From the NCBI RefSeq assembly GCF_001949145.1, contig NW_019091363.1, forward strand, positions 1,368,387-1,428,386: 60,000 nt of DNA, given 5' to 3'. The notes beneath the pieces were generated by a model, which was not told the DNA's origin, ran no database searches, and was given only the letters and a program-made list of their open reading frames with translations. The stretch is from Acanthaster planci. Lineage: Eukaryota > Echinodermata > Asteroidea > Valvatida > Acanthasteridae. The first letter of the stretch is position 1, and each line of letters starts with the position of its first letter. This document shows positions 49,601 to 58,864 of this stretch, piece after piece. The position numbers were made by a program, and so were the translations under genes.

Positions 49601-51650
49601 CAATGAAGAAATTACTGTAAAATAATGACGCAACTTATGCTTAATTTTAAGGCTGTGAATATTTTGCCTTCGCCGTCAAAAGTTTTGAAACGATATACCC
49701 ACTGCCTTAATTTTAAATTATATCAGTACAAGGCTCTTTGCGTTAGAATAATACACGTAAATCCGAACCAAAAATGATTATATAAAGGTAATCAGCTACC
49801 ATTGAATTTTATTTAGCTGAATGAGGAAAAACCCTCCATGTTTCAACTTGAAATAAAGAATAAAAATCTGTTACAAACCGTATATCAGTTGCATGATATG
49901 AACAGGACGTATTTTGTTGTGGGGGTGGGGCAATTTTCACAACATCTGCTGTCCTTTGAGGATCATTGTTCTTCCATTCAGCTAAGAAATTAATTTTCAA
50001 AAATGAAGCACTTAATATACACTTGATAACATTTCATCAAATGCGAGTTTGTCAATGCTGAACCACCGCAAGACAATGGAGGGTTGCTACTGAAGCAGTT
50101 ACCGCGATCTGGGTGCCTTCCTTACCCCACCACATTTCGATGAACACTCTGTGGCCGGCTGCTGCATCGTACTGCTTAGTCAAGTTGATCTCCACTTCGA
50201 AGGCCTGGCCACGCCTCACCACCAGTCCGGCGTACTCGTACTTATCGGTGCGGTGAGCCGGTCGGTTCTTCGCCGTCTGAAGGTCCACCGACTCCACCTT
50301 CAGCTGGCCCTCTGAAGAGTCAAACAAAGTAAGCTCGAGTGCTGCCATCTTGGGAGACGGTCCCGGACGGCGCAAACAGGGGCAGCAGCACAACATGACA
50401 TCCAAAAAGGGATAGAATCTCTACGATTTCCATACCCCCCCTCCGAATTTTGCTTTAGTTTGAAAATTACTCCTAGTAGTATTCATATACGCCAACATTA
50501 AATCTCACTAGCACGTTCGTTTACTTTTACACATAGAAATATCCAAGCAAAGCAACACAAAACAAACTCCTATTTTAAGACCTAAATACTGCAAGGTTTT
50601 TGGAGGATTCTTATCCTAGCAAATGAAGCAATCGCTACAACAAGAATCTATCCTGTCATATCGTCCCACAAAACAAAGATGAGAAATTTCATGCAGGATG
50701 TTACCTACACAGTCAGCAAAGAATTTACAGTTTAAGAACAGAATTAACAATATTATTATTGAACAATGGACAATTCTGAGTCCAAACCTTTGGGGTTGAA
50801 AAACATCTTGAACAAACTTTACACTGCAGGCAGTGTTGTGTTAATCTGAATCCAAAAGGTGTTAAACGGCCACGCATTGTCCTTTGTAAAGCTATTCTTG
50901 CAGAGGTTTCTTTGTGTCCCATTTAACTTGATTTTCTTTTTCTTTCTCTGTTGATGCAAATTTTGTGATTTTTGATGATGCGAATTTGCATTTGTGAGAA
51001 CAAACGTGTGTCGTCATCCACATTGAAAACCTCATAAGTGTAATAGCTATTTCAAATTATGTCGAAAATTTTATTATGGTGATACATTGTTTCACGCGGG
51101 CCGTTGAGCAAAACTTATTTAAAAAATCGGCGAGATAATTTTTTTTAACACTTTGAACAGAAAATCCAGAACGAAGTTCCTTCTTGAAATGATCCCGCAA
51201 TAACAGCCCCCCCCCCATTTTGTCAGGAAAAGCACTGACAATTTTAAATACAATTTCAAAAACCTGAGACAGAAATCAAACAGAAATTTAAGATAGTTTT
51301 CTCGCATTTACAAGGAGTCTAACGCTGCACTAAACACACTGCCAAGTGATATAAATCTCACCATTTCAAAGTTTTTCCGGCTGTATGGATACCACATGGT
51401 TCCAACTTTACATTTTTTGCAATTTGTTTTAATTACCATTTTAAAAAAGACAAGGACAACTTTTGATGACGCAGTTTTGTTAGGTAAACGGCCTTCCATT
51501 ACTATCCAATGGAATTGCATTCTATGACGTGAAATCAGATCTCATACCGATTTCTGGCGTTTCTGGTATATCGGCTCTCGGCGGACCTGAATCACCGATT
51601 CGTCCAGCCAACGCCTCACCAGATTCTCTCGCTGGCTGGTTAGCCGCCAT
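40511..51650 (-). CDS. TG-B, transglutaminase (tandem copy B)
   Basis: Second transglutaminase, paralogue of TG-A with every coding exon and phase preserved. Exons: 51650-51548, 50311-50126, 49381-49121, 48800-48682, 47468-47361, 46725-46551, 46005-45873, 45384-45281, 44776-44640, 44094-43983, 43287-42997, 41547-41393, 41051-40915, 40652-40511. CDS is 2,163 nt, 720 residues; the one extra codon is at the start of exon 3. Catalytic Cys308 ([10 protein letters not shown]), His365 (NFHVWND), Asp388 (QAVDSTPQE) and Trp286 are intact, so both copies should be active enzymes. Differences include LRAIGIP in place of LRCIGIP after the active site, KASNYLPK for KPSDYLPK in exon 13, and a rather different N-terminus. 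The substrate is unknown; clotting, cuticle or matrix cross-linking, and immunity are family roles, not read from this sequence. Confidence 0.93.
40915..41051 (-). CDS. TG-B exon 14
   Basis: Acceptor ATATCTTCAG, donor TTCAG/GTATCT; phase 0 to 2. Same length as TG-A; carries [20 protein letters not shown]. Confidence 0.92.
41393..41547 (-). CDS. TG-B exon 13
   Basis: Acceptor TACGATCTCAG, donor GTTGAG/GTACAG; phase 1 to 0. Includes [20 protein letters not shown]. Confidence 0.92.
41548..42996 (-). other. TG-B intron 12, about 0.9 kb longer than TG-A's
   Basis: 1,449 bp against 541 bp. The extra part (about 41.87-42.48 kb) is GC-richer and differs in texture from the flanking intron. It contains a perfect CRE-like TGACGTCA (41,907-41,914), an inverted pair GAGTCGCTCT / AGAGCGACTC (42,030-42,039 with 42,056-42,065) plus a third AGAGCGACTT (42,097-42,106), and a 69-codon plus-strand frame at 42,238-42,447. 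Confidence 0.6.
42238..42447 (+). CDS. small ORF inside TG-B intron 12, unassigned
   Basis: Starts [20 protein letters not shown] and ends KCKEKL; charged and protein-like, on the strand opposite to TG-B. It lies within sequence absent from TG-A and downstream of the CRE-like motif. It may be a fragment of an inserted gene or mobile element. No family recognised. Confidence 0.25.
   Translation: MPRMTDEETDSLLRSQGLETRGEREPCCDIVKLRDLFAAPVDDFLRLQRSRGGTDLPKRRFFYKCKEKL
42997..43287 (-). CDS. TG-B exon 12
   Basis: Acceptor TCCCTTTTTCAG, donor GAAGCAG/GTCGGT; phase 1 at both ends. First beta-barrel with [15 protein letters not shown] and [10 protein letters not shown]. Ends have diverged from TG-A but 43,080-43,159 is identical. 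Confidence 0.92.
43983..44094 (-). CDS. TG-B exon 11
   Basis: Acceptor ATTTCTTCCTAG, donor GAGGAAG/GTAAGA; phase 0 to 1. Begins [13 protein letters not shown]. An identical tract with TG-A (43,939-44,061) spans the donor. Confidence 0.92.
44640..44776 (-). CDS. TG-B exon 10
   Basis: Acceptor TTCATGAAG (purine before AG, weaker than TG-A's CAG), donor TCCGAG/GTAGAG; phase 1 to 0. Carries [18 protein letters not shown] and KFVFAEVNA. Confidence 0.92.
45281..45384 (-). CDS. TG-B exon 9 (catalytic His and Asp)
   Basis: Acceptor CAAAAAACAG, donor GATT/GTAAAT; phase 2 to 1. His365 in NFHVWNDAW and Asp388 in [11 protein letters not shown]. Confidence 0.95.
45873..46005 (-). CDS. TG-B exon 8
   Basis: Acceptor TTAAACGTCAG, donor GTCTG/GTCAGT; phase 1 to 2. 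Same as TG-A for its last 104 nt and the first 13 nt of the following intron; the four changes sit at the 5' end (LRAIGIPA against LRCIGIPG). Confidence 0.94.
46551..46725 (-). CDS. TG-B exon 7 (catalytic Cys)
   Basis: Acceptor CACTACTGGCAG, donor CCACAG/GTAGGC; phase 0 to 1. Contains [18 protein letters not shown] and [14 protein letters not shown] with nucleophile Cys308. Confidence 0.96.
46901..46983. repeat. 43-bp tandem duplication in TG-B intron 6
   Basis: Units 46,901-46,943 and 46,944-46,983, each starting TTCAACCA and containing AATTAGTACCTAATT, which is itself nearly palindromic. A local duplication specific to TG-B. Confidence 0.8.
47361..47468 (-). CDS. TG-B exon 6
   Basis: 36 codons, phase 0 at both ends, acceptor TTGTCTTCCAG, donor [27 protein letters not shown] is conserved; the second half differs from TG-A. 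Confidence 0.93.
47469..48681 (-). other. TG-B intron 5, about 0.84 kb longer than TG-A's
   Basis: 1,213 bp against 372 bp. The extra DNA (roughly 47.7-48.6 kb) has no recognised domain, long frame or clear terminal repeats. Confidence 0.5.
48682..48800 (-). CDS. TG-B exon 5
   Basis: Acceptor TTTCACCCAG, donor GGCCAG/GTCAGT; phase 1 to 0. [19 protein letters not shown] as in TG-A, then [11 protein letters not shown]. Confidence 0.94.
49121..49381 (-). CDS. TG-B exon 4
   Basis: Acceptor TCTTGATGACAG, donor TGTCAAG/GTAAAC; phase 1 at both ends. Contains [18 protein letters not shown] and [10 protein letters not shown]. Confidence 0.94.
50126..50311 (-). CDS. TG-B exon 3
   Basis: Acceptor TTGACTCTTCAG, donor TGGTGGG/GTAAGG; phase 1 at both ends; 186 nt, three more than TG-A because the acceptor lies 3 nt further out (adds one Glu). 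The remaining 183 nt are identical to TG-A. Confidence 0.94.
51548..51650 (-). CDS. TG-B exon 2 (first coding exon)
   Basis: ATG at 51,650, donor ATCG/GTATGA, 103 nt. Product [20 protein letters not shown] pyrimidine-rich stretch and TATATAG upstream of the ATG fit an acceptor for the untranslated first exon. Confidence 0.88.
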
Positions 51651-51851
51651 GATATCGTCTGATTATAACGCTATATAGGTTCAAGTCAAAGAAAAAAAAG
51701 GGTCAGACGACTAATAACCTTTAAAACAGCACTACACCTGATTCAAGCTTTATCTCAAAACGCAGAAAAAATAAACGTATTTATAACTGTCTTAATGCGC
51801 AATTTTCACGGAAATAAAATGTTGGGGGAAAACATCTTTGAAGAAAATATT

Positions 51852-51922
51852 TTACAGAAACTATATGGCTCTGTTGGGACAAATAGGAAATGTGTCCCAA
51901 CAGAGCCATATAGTTTCTGTAA
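51852..51922. repeat. perfect 30-bp-arm hairpin in TG-B intron 1
   Basis: Arms 51,852-51,881 and 51,893-51,922 are perfect reverse complements (core ATATGGCTCTGTTGGGACA) around an 11-nt loop AATAGGAAATG. It lies about 200 bp upstream of the start codon, inside the first intron, and has no counterpart in TG-A. Confidence 0.92.
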
Positions 51923-52229
51923 TTGTAATTGTAGTTTCTGCAATTGAGGACAAATCTCCAAGTGAAAAAAAGCTGAACAAATGCGTAAGCACGTTTTTAT
52001 CAATGCCTTAATGTCTCTTTGCCAGCATGCTTTGTAACACAAACACAGAAACGAAAAAACACCTGCGGTTACATGCAGGAAGTCAACCTTGCGCATAATG
52101 TGACAATTGCGTACTTCACCTATGACCTGTTCACAGCACAGGTGTTTACTCTCCGTTTACTGGGAGAAACGCTATAGGGTTCGTGATCTGATCACGATTA
52201 CATGGCAATATATTACTGCACGCTGACAG

Positions 52230-52490
52230 GATGTTCCCTGCGTGAGAAATGCATTTCAGTTACTGACATCAGTAGATTGTGCTATAATTTTAAAAAGTCT
52301 AAAACCACAGGGAGAAACATGAGGCTACGACATCATGAATTCCTTTCTTTGGGAAAAGGAGGAAATTGCCATTTCTCATGCATGATAAGCAGTTGAACAA
52401 AACAGCTAAAGCTGTAAATAGCCGATCAGCCCCTCCTTGTTTACGGGCTCATTTCTCCAAGGCGCCGCCCCTCCGGAACACGAACGTCTT
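52230..52490 (-). promoter_or_regulatory. conserved non-coding block in TG-B intron 1
   Basis: Counterpart of 29,880-30,130: GTGAGAAATGCATTTCAGTTA, AACAGCTAAAGCTGTAAATAGCCGATCA and CCCCTCCGGAACAC. The TATA-like core is weaker here (TGTAAATA). Regulatory role is inferred from retention only. Confidence 0.35.
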
Positions 52491-52539
52491 CAGAAGGGAG
52501 GGGTTGTGGAGGTAGGTGTCACCCACACATGAAGCAAGA

Positions 52540-53340
52540 TATGAAACAGAGAGACCCCCCCCCACCCGCTTTGTGTTGGTCATTGTTTCACTGGAATCTG
52601 AGGAATTCTTTTCAGACATCTGGGGGGGATGTGTTAGTTAACAATAGTCTAGAGTGTCTATAGCGATTGGACATGTTGGGGGGGGGGTACCCCTCGGTCT
52701 CATTGCTTACTGGATATAGTCACCCCAGTGCTGTATAAAGAGAGTAGCGCCAGCTTCAGAATTTGGAAATTGAATGGCTGCATGTTGATCCTTCTGCTCC
52801 ACAGCGTGCGGCAACAGTGCATGTACTTTTTATGTCAACTGTCCAAGTGCACTGGCGAATATACCAGACAGTCTTTTTCCAACAATTGTGGCGCAGCATT
52901 CATGTCGAGGTAAGCCTTATCGCAAATACTGCATGGTTGATTTTGCACAATGGTAGAAAGGCATTGTGGGAAGCCTGGAAAAAGGAGCAAACATTGCCTC
53001 TTTTTCAACACTGTACGCGGCTCTGTGTCGCCCCCGTCAGTTTTGTCGGCAAAACCATGGCGCTGTCGCTTATAATGGAGAAGGAAACTGAGGGAAAGGA
53101 AAGGGGAGAGGTCACGCCAGTGTCAGGTCAGGGAATCAATCTGAGACCGCCATTACTCTCTTTATGCAGGACGGTTCCATCAACAAAACATTTACAATGG
53201 CATACCATGCACCCCCCCCCCGAAATGATCTTAAGCGTTGTCCGTGCTCCGGGAGACTCACAGACTCACTTAAAATTCAGATATTAAGAAAGTCCGGGTC
53301 CATTTGTATAATGTTCAATCATGTCTGGTGTGAACGACTT
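52540..53340. other. TG-B intron 1, G/C-run region with unassigned ORF
   Basis: Runs of eight to eleven G or C near 52,557, 52,622, 52,678 and 53,212 border a 174-codon plus-strand frame (52,763-53,287). The frame has no domain I recognise and no counterpart in TG-A, so I leave it uncalled. Confidence 0.35.
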
Positions 53341-53734
53341 GCCGTCTTCCCATACTAGTGCTTTATAGCTTTTCCGTATCAAGGTATCAACGTAATACAT
53401 GCACAGGGATGAAGCGCGGCCACGGCACGTCCATGCATGACTTACTAGGAACAAATGATGCCATCCCTCCGTTTATGCATAGAGCAAGGAACAGATTCAC
53501 CGGATGCACACGCCTGCGTACTCTCGCATGATGCAGAGCAACGCTTCAAATTCACCCAAAAGACCCCTTGACATGCTTGAGCGTACATACTGATTATCAT
53601 TCCTGTGGAACATCAAATAGCATTGTAGTCTCAAGCACGATGGTTGGAATAAAACCTTGTCTAATAATTGTTCAGGTGTAGGCCTACATGTAGTAAGCTT
53701 GTACAGGCAAACAACAATTCAAACAGTAACTCAC

Positions 53735-53990
53735 CTTTTATGTAATGGCGCTGTGAACTCGAAATCAACGACAAGCTCTACTCGTCGTGCGTTCCCAAGC
53801 TCTATGGCGTGACCGACTGACGAGCAGGACTTCCGCAAGCGGAATAACATACATGTACATCAGGGCCGCAACTTCCACAAAGGCGAGCTTGCCTGCTTGA
53901 TCGACCACGCACGTGCGGTGTGCATTAACAACTAAAGCTGTTTGTTTGATATTTTGTCCTCGAATATTATGATAAAAGGGCAAAGTTGAA
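53735..53990 (-). promoter_or_regulatory. TG-B non-coding exon 1 and promoter region
   Basis: Homologous to 32,651-32,860. Donor AAAAG/GTGAGTT is at the matching position. Shared blocks include GCTTGTCGTTGATTTCG, CCGCTTGCGGAAGTCCTG, GCAAGCTCGC-like and TTCGAGGACAAA. The start of transcription is not determined. Confidence 0.55.
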
Positions 53991-54524
53991 GATTTACTTG
54001 TCAACCATTTTCAGACAACTTTCAACGGAACTAGATTGTGTTTGAAATATTTTCTCAAGATATAAGAGGAGAACCAGTTTCTCAATATAAAAATGAGAAA
54101 CCAGAAGTTATAAAAAAGGAGCAATAATATGATGACCATACCTTGAAATCTGTTATAATAAGTATCAAAATCATTTGGTGGAGGTTATCGTTTTCGTGAA
54201 TATCATTATTATATATCATACACACAAACCTGCGGGGAGATTGTCCGTAAAATACATTGTCAGTATAACATTGCCATGCACGCATACGGAGTGTGAATCT
54301 CTACTTCTGTTTTTCATACGTGTTTGTTTTTTATTTATTTCTTGACTTCATTTTAGCCTGTGGCTTTCGTAGCTCGGCATACATGATTCTCAGTCACAAA
54401 CCAACCTTAGACGCTTCCCTGCACACGTTTTCTGAAAAAAAAAGGTGTACTACGTCCCCACGTGGGTGGAGAGGCATGTTTCCCCCCCCCCTGGTGGTTC
54501 TAGCCCCTGGCTCAACTTCGCTCG

Positions 54525-54590
54525 GCCTCAGCTCGACTTGGCTCAGGTCGACTCGGCTCGGATCCGTTCCATTCGATTCCGTTAATATCA
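54525..54590. repeat. GGCTCGACT-type short repeat
   Basis: Imperfect tandem units around GCTCGACTTGGCTCAG and TCGACTCGGCTCGG. Upstream flank of TG-B. Confidence 0.55.
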
Positions 54591-54849
54591 CCAACCAACA
54601 GCAGGTTTAGCATGTATAGACCGTCCTTCGTACCTTGCAAAGAAAATGCTCCCCATTTGGGAAAACCGCCAGGCCGTCATTGCATTATATAAGGACAACC
54701 TTCCGGGCTGCTTTGGCAGGCCCGTTTCCTGACTGCACTGATAATTTTGCCCAGATTCGTATCATGCTTACACTCTACACGTACATGTATGCACAAAGCG
54801 GGTCACCGTGAGGGCAGGCGTTTGCATGCACCTAGCCATGTGTTCATCT

Positions 54850-54905
54850 TGTACATGTACATGTACATGTACATGTACATGTAGATGTACAGTACATGTA
54901 CATTT
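54850..54905. repeat. (TGTACA)n microsatellite
   Basis: Repeated self-complementary hexamer TGTACA with one interruption (TGTAGATGTACAGTACATG). Likely to form cruciform or hairpin structure and to vary in length. Confidence 0.9.
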
Positions 54906-54959
54906 AGAATGTACTGTAAATAGACCCAACGATCACCTGGAGAGATGACCCATATCCAA

Positions 54960-55545
54960 GGTCGTGGAAGGTTTTAAAGGTGCATTCAGCCACGAAAGCG
55001 ATATACTACGCATTTTCCCTGAAATCTGTTTCACCGTGTGTTTAAATCCTTCATTAAGGGCCTTTTCCGCATGGAGGAAACATGGTCACTCCTCCAAAAG
55101 AGGCCAAATTTAGTTACTTTTTTCGGGGGGGGGAATTGGATTCTTGGTATTTTTTTAAAGTGCATACCCCCTCACGAAACTTTAACCTCACGTATAAGAG
55201 CGCGAAGATTATTCATTAAAATTTGTTACTTTTTTGTCCCCTCTTCCTCCCCCTCCAAACAAAAAATCTCCCCCCGATAATTTCGTTCTGGATCCGCCCT
55301 AATTTTTCCTTCCCTACTGTTGGATTAATTGGTGGGAGGCTGAACAAACCAGGTGAGAAAAGAAAAGGAATCGAAGCGCTTCTAGTCTGTATAACATTGC
55401 CATCCGAAAGCTGAGATTTTTGTTAAAATTTTTTTTTAAATAGGTTCAGAGGTCTGAGTTAATGAAATACTGGACAAGCAATTTTTTTTAAGTGAAAAGA
55501 GAAGGTAATAAGAGGGCGCTGTTCAGAGTCACCGCTGTCAACCTG
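54960..55545. repeat. duplicated flank block U1, unit B
   Basis: Counterpart of 35,580-36,050, colinear and in the same orientation, with extra sequence between shared blocks. Confidence 0.75.
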
Positions 55546-55774
55546 GGCAAAGTTCGAAGGAATGCAAACATTGTACATAGAATTGATTTATACAATATGT
55601 TGGGGGGTTCCTCAAAATAACTGTTTCGCCAAAAAAATTGAGTCCAGACAACGAGTAGTTTGAGGCAGGCTCAAGTTCCAACACGGATCTTGCAGGAGGG
55701 GTTGGGGATGGACCTAGGCGGGATGGGGGGGGGTTAACTCCCTCCCCTGCTCTGACACCCCCCCCCCCAAACGT

Positions 55775-56290
55775 ATTACGGGCGATTCACAATGCAATGT
55801 GCCACCAAGAGATTGTCACCAAGAGGCATTTCGCAGTGCTTTGGCTCCGTCTCGGGCTTCAACTGTTTTTTTTAGTAGCTGACTTGAAAGCTGTAAGCGA
55901 AGTAGTTAGTCTAATAGTGCCGGAGAACATCAAATAAGATAAAAGAAAGCCAAAAATTACAGAAAGACAATGTAATTTAATTGAACTCTTCAGGCCCACA
56001 ATCGGGCATTGGTTTGGGACTGGGAATGAAGCCTGAGACGGAGCGAAAGTTGTGTATTGGAAAACGGCCAAAGGCTTATTCGCTGCAATTGCACTGCGCT
56101 GCGCCCCGACAACTTGATGTTTTTTTGTAATTTTTGTTCATCTTGGTTAAAAATTCGAAACTGCTAATTGCAATGGGTGTTAGGTAGTCAAAATGATAGT
56201 TTTGAGTGGTGTCGGGAACGCCTCAATCAATCAATAAAATATAAAAAAGTGACATGTCTGCGGAGTGGTTCGCCGAATTGTGAATCGCCA
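55775..56290. repeat. foldback-like region
   Basis: Short inverted pairs are nested: GGCGATTCACAAT near 55,782 faces AATTGTGAATCGCC near 56,275, and GCTCCGTCTCGGGCTTC (about 55,845) faces GAAGCCTGAGACGGAGC (about 56,028). This suggests a degraded element with inverted ends, about 0.5 kb long. An AATCAATCAATAAAAT motif shared with the MITE-like element lies at its right edge. Confidence 0.5.
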
Positions 56291-56670
56291 ATATGTAGTA
56301 ATTTTTTTCAAAAAAAAAAGACATCCTACGACATTGTGTACTTGGATGAAGGTAAGTGCACCGGTTAGAGTGTAACGCGTTTCCTTTGCTCCCGCCTCTC
56401 CGCTGCAAATGGACATTAAAAATAACTGGATGATACTTGATGCGCCCCTGGGTTTATCGAGAAAAAACGAGTTGTGTGCAGTTGTCATTATAATTTTCAA
56501 CTTGGTCAGGAATTTCACGTTTAAATTCCGCCTTTGGAAAGAGCCAGAAGTGAAAGTTGACGAATTCAAATGTACTCCTCAACTCATTTTGGCAGAATAG
56601 TCCGAATTTGTACCATACGCCTATCAAAAATATCAGATACATAGTACCACAGGCCCCATCCACTGTGGGT

Positions 56671-56791
56671 AGAAACACCCCTCTTCGGTTGAAAAGAGCC
56701 ACGTTAGTTGGGAATGTTCATGTTGCTGGTAGTGACGCGCCCGTAACGCGTGCCTTTCATAGTCATTTGTGGACCAGCGCACTGTAGTTCC
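56671..56791 (-). repeat. dispersed repeat DR1, copy 3
   Basis: Minus-strand copy lacking the 5' third; keeps ACTATGAAAGGCACGCGTTA, TACCAGCAACATGAACA and CTCTTTTCAACCGAAGAGGG. Confidence 0.75.
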
Positions 56792-56999
56792 GATTAAAGG
56801 GTATTTCAAGCCCCATTGAAAACAGTGTAAAATCAGCACCGTTCAGGGCCAAATAGCATGCACGCCAACATACCTGAGATTTCTGAAACACAAATGAAAT
56901 TATTGTCTGGTCCCTTGTCTTTCAATTTATTTTCAAATTTTTTGTGTGGGTTAAATTATTCCCACAAAGCAAAATCCCTCCGATGGGCGGCCACCTAGG

Positions 57000-57520
57000 C
57001 AAATAGACAACGCGAAAATCAAAACAAAATTTTATTTCAAAAATTAACAAAATAAAATAAAGAAATATTTTAAAAATTAAACAAAAAGAAAGAATTAAAA
57101 TTAAGAACAATGAATAAAAATTGAAAAAAAATTGCAAATGTATAAACGAAAAACCAAATGAAATTCTTAAAAAAATATATAAATAATAAAAAAAAATAAA
57201 AAATAACTAAAATAGAACACAAATAAGCTTTGAAAACAGAAAGAATCAGAATAAGCCAGAAAATATAAATACTGAAAAATTAATACAAATGAAAAATAAA
57301 GTAGAAAAAGAATTAAACAAAGTAAAAGAAAAAATTGTTAATAAAGACAAAGGAGAAATCTACTATAAAAATGACTATACAAACTGTTATTATTGTTTGA
57401 AACGAAGTAGAAAAGAAAATCTCGAAAACAAAAGTGCTAGTGGCAAAATAAAATTGCAAGTGACAAAACAAAATTGTAACTCGCAAAACAAAATTGTAAC
57501 TCGCAAAAAGACTGACCAAC
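57000..57520. repeat. A-rich strand-asymmetric tract with 20-bp tandem units
   Basis: About 500 bp extremely rich in A on the plus strand with few C or G. At 57,441-57,510 it ends in three and a half 20-bp units of the type TCGCAAAACAAAATTGTAAC. Frames here (for example 57,289-57,615) are Lys/Asn-rich products of composition. An abrupt GC- and CpG-rich patch follows at 57,530-57,610. Confidence 0.75.
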
Positions 57521-57800
57521 TCTTAACGTTGGGGGCGTGCGAAGCTCAGTGCATGCTGCGCGCGTTTGCTTGCTGGACTTCGCTCGACCAGCGCGTCGCG
57601 CCGACAGTGGAATAATTATTTCCGTCGTTAAAATTCTATGAAGTGTATCTATTTCCTTAGTAGCAACGATTCACCGAATATCTTTACCCTTTGACTTGGC
57701 CGCTAAAATCTTCGAATGATGGATTGATAGGATAGGTAGAGCACGATAGCACACAAGGTACGAGGACGCGTTTGTTTTCTTATTCCTCTTATGCCTGGGC

Positions 57801-57855
57801 ATGATGTTGTTTACAACAATGGTATTAATAATACCAATGTTGTATACAACATCAT
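57801..57855. repeat. 55-bp near-perfect palindrome
   Basis: Arms of 27 bp around a single central base at 57,828, with two mismatches (ATGATGTTGTTTACAACAAT on the left arm). No loop, so it could extrude as a cruciform. Confidence 0.88.
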
Positions 57856-58067
57856 AAGTAATGGCTCTGGCAATGCAATAGCAAACTGTACACGTGCCCA
57901 AGCGTACATGGACGCCGCCATGGTGCTAGTCACTAACTACCAGCGATAACCGGCTGTTTGTTCCCGGCGTTCGAGCGGCTGACCAACGAACAACAAATCG
58001 AGCTGTTCGTGAACAGTATGGGAACAAGCCGCCCGAACTCAGCGACTGTGACGGACTATGAGCCTCG

Positions 58068-58212
58068 AACTAGACCAAGAAAGGGCTCAATTTTCTTAGC
58101 AACGGGGGCTCCTTTGGTCGGAACTGAACTTCACTGGTTCACGAACAACTATAAAATGCATGCGTTACGGACGCATAGCTACCAACAAAATGAGTGCAAC
58201 TCGAGTGCATTC
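58068..58212 (+). repeat. dispersed repeat DR1, copy 4
   Basis: Plus-strand copy with CTTAGCAACG, CTCCTTTGGTCGGAACTG, ATGCATGCGTTACGGACGCA and AGCTACCAACAAAATGAGTG. It runs directly into the left inverted end of the element at 58,203-58,748. Confidence 0.8.
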
Positions 58213-58748
58213 ACTCGTCGCCCAGGGCCCAAACAGGGTGCTGGGAAGGATTGATGGCCTTGCGCAAATTTTACTGAAGGAATTATGTCACACAAGATCA
58301 CAGCTAACGACACGCAAAGCATTGTGGGTAAATTTCTGCCAGGCGCGAAAGCAGTCGCTCAACGTGTTACACAAGCGGCGATTATCTCTTCGATATTTTT
58401 TATTTTTTCCTTTCTCATTGCTGAAAATATCTTACTATACTTTATTCGTTCATCCAAAATTGATCAAAATAACCAATGCTTTGAAATATATCGCCAAGAG
58501 ACATGATCAGTGATACTTAGTGAGGAGACAGATTACCGCACCGTGATTGTACTACGTTTTATCATATAGCCGACACTTTGCCCATGCTAAAGCATTGTCA
58601 TTGGCGACCAAAAAAATTTAATAACGCTTCGCTAATAGGAAGTCATATACCTCGCAGTCACAGGTCATGCACATTATAGCCAATCAAAGTGCAAAACCAT
58701 CAGCCCTTCCCGGCCTAGGGCGCTGGGCGACGAGCGAATCGAGTGCAC
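58203..58748. mobile_element. probable MITE with about 60-bp inverted ends
   Basis: Left end (58,203-58,266) and right end (58,690-58,748) are imperfect reverse complements sharing ACTCGTCGCCCAG, GGGAAGG.TGATGG and TTGC.CA. The interior has no transposase-like frame. Target-site duplications not resolved. Confidence 0.65.
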
Positions 58749-58864
58749 TCCCGACCAAGTGGCTTCAACCGATTCTCCTGCTCGAGGCGCATAGTCCTAC
58801 GTTGTCGTTGACTATTGAAATGTTCGTAGGCCCGAGCCCTTTGGGTTCTTTTTCCCACGTTAAA

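Noticed and set aside
52763-53287. 174-codon plus-strand frame in TG-B intron 1
   Set aside because: No domain, His/Pro/Trp-rich composition from G/C runs, no counterpart in TG-A, no convincing start or splice signals.
54840-54905. CRISPR-like or regulatory array
   Set aside because: A simple TGTACA microsatellite in eukaryotic DNA with no spacers.
57289-57615. 108-codon Lys/Asn-rich frame
   Set aside because: Direct product of the A-rich tract and 20-bp tandem units.
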